A stretch of 14,146 bases of DNA. It comes from JANRJY01 sp033763735. Lineage in GTDB: Bacteria; Bacteroidota; Bacteroidia; Cytophagales; UBA9547. Below the pieces are notes generated by a model. The model did no database searches and was not told the DNA's origin. It was given only the letters and a program-made list of their open reading frames with translations. Shown here in pieces: positions 14,072 to 14,146 of this stretch (the first letter of the stretch is position 1; each line of letters opens with the position of its first letter). Location of the stretch: positions 1 to 14,146 of the forward strand of contig JANRJY010000093.1 of the NCBI GenBank assembly GCA_033763735.1, written 5' to 3'. The translations under genes and the position numbers were made by a program.

Positions 14072-14146
14072 TTATTTCGAAAATTGAACATTTAAAGTTT
14101 GAATATCATTTGGTACAAAAGGCATCAATCCTGTTAAAGTTGATAA
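14072..14146 (-). CDS. 3' end of a gene running off the right edge (partial)
   Basis: The minus strand is open from 14146 to the TAA at 14074-14072, encoding a C-terminus of 24 residues: LSTLTGLMPF followed by VPNDIQTLNVQFSK. The frame runs to the edge without a stop, and a clear terminator lies 18 nt beyond its stop, so it is very likely a real gene. The fragment is too short to name a family. The alternation of hydrophobic and polar residues in the last ten would suit a beta strand. Confidence 0.6.
   Translation of the reverse strand, partial: LSTLTGLMPFVPNDIQTLNVQFSK

Overview
The window looks like chromosomal DNA of a Bacteroidota bacterium, possibly in or near the Saprospiria or Chitinophagia; the rank below phylum is a guess. 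The evidence is low GC content, scarce Shine-Dalgarno sequences, several TTG or GTG starts, promoter candidates of the Bacteroidota type (TTG or TTTG, about 19-20 nt, then TAnnTTTG), and protein families common in that phylum. No insertion sequence, phage gene, CRISPR array or rRNA gene is visible.

Layout. (1) Positions 1-366 hold no gene but contain an 83-bp tandem repeat. Read on the minus strand, each unit resembles a damaged tRNA with a CAU anticodon arm, carrying a TCCCGAG/CTCGGGA hairpin in place of the 3' side of its D arm. This is the most unusual item in the window. (2) Positions 367-4669 (+) form a tightly packed set: HAD phosphatase, site-2 protease, and a large MGH1/GH63-like glycosidase, joined by an 8-nt overlap and a zero-nt junction. 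(3) Positions 4670-8278 (-) hold, in transcription order, a Crp/Fnr regulator, a DUF4345 membrane protein, a DinB-fold protein, a type II antitoxin-toxin pair with a good promoter of its own, and a class I CPD photolyase. The photolyase stop codon abuts the stop of the glycosidase. (4) Positions 8368-13457 (+) hold a membrane glycosyltransferase, an 84-aa hypothetical protein, an OppC/DppC-type ABC permease with a long extracytoplasmic insertion, a GAF-SpoIIE phosphatase and galactokinase, with gaps of 58 nt or less. (5) Positions 13454-13840 (-) encode a single-domain response regulator whose stop codon shares a TTAA with the galK stop. (6) The right edge carries the 3' end of a minus-strand gene and its hairpin terminator.

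How the genes may work together is mostly inference. The HAD phosphatase, glycosidase and galactokinase point to sugar and sugar-phosphate handling. The photolyase is a DNA-repair enzyme; the DinB-fold protein is named after a damage-inducible gene, but the fold alone does not prove a repair role. The SpoIIE phosphatase and the lone receiver protein are signalling parts whose partners are outside the window. The ABC permease has no ATPase, binding protein or second permease here, so its partners must also be elsewhere.
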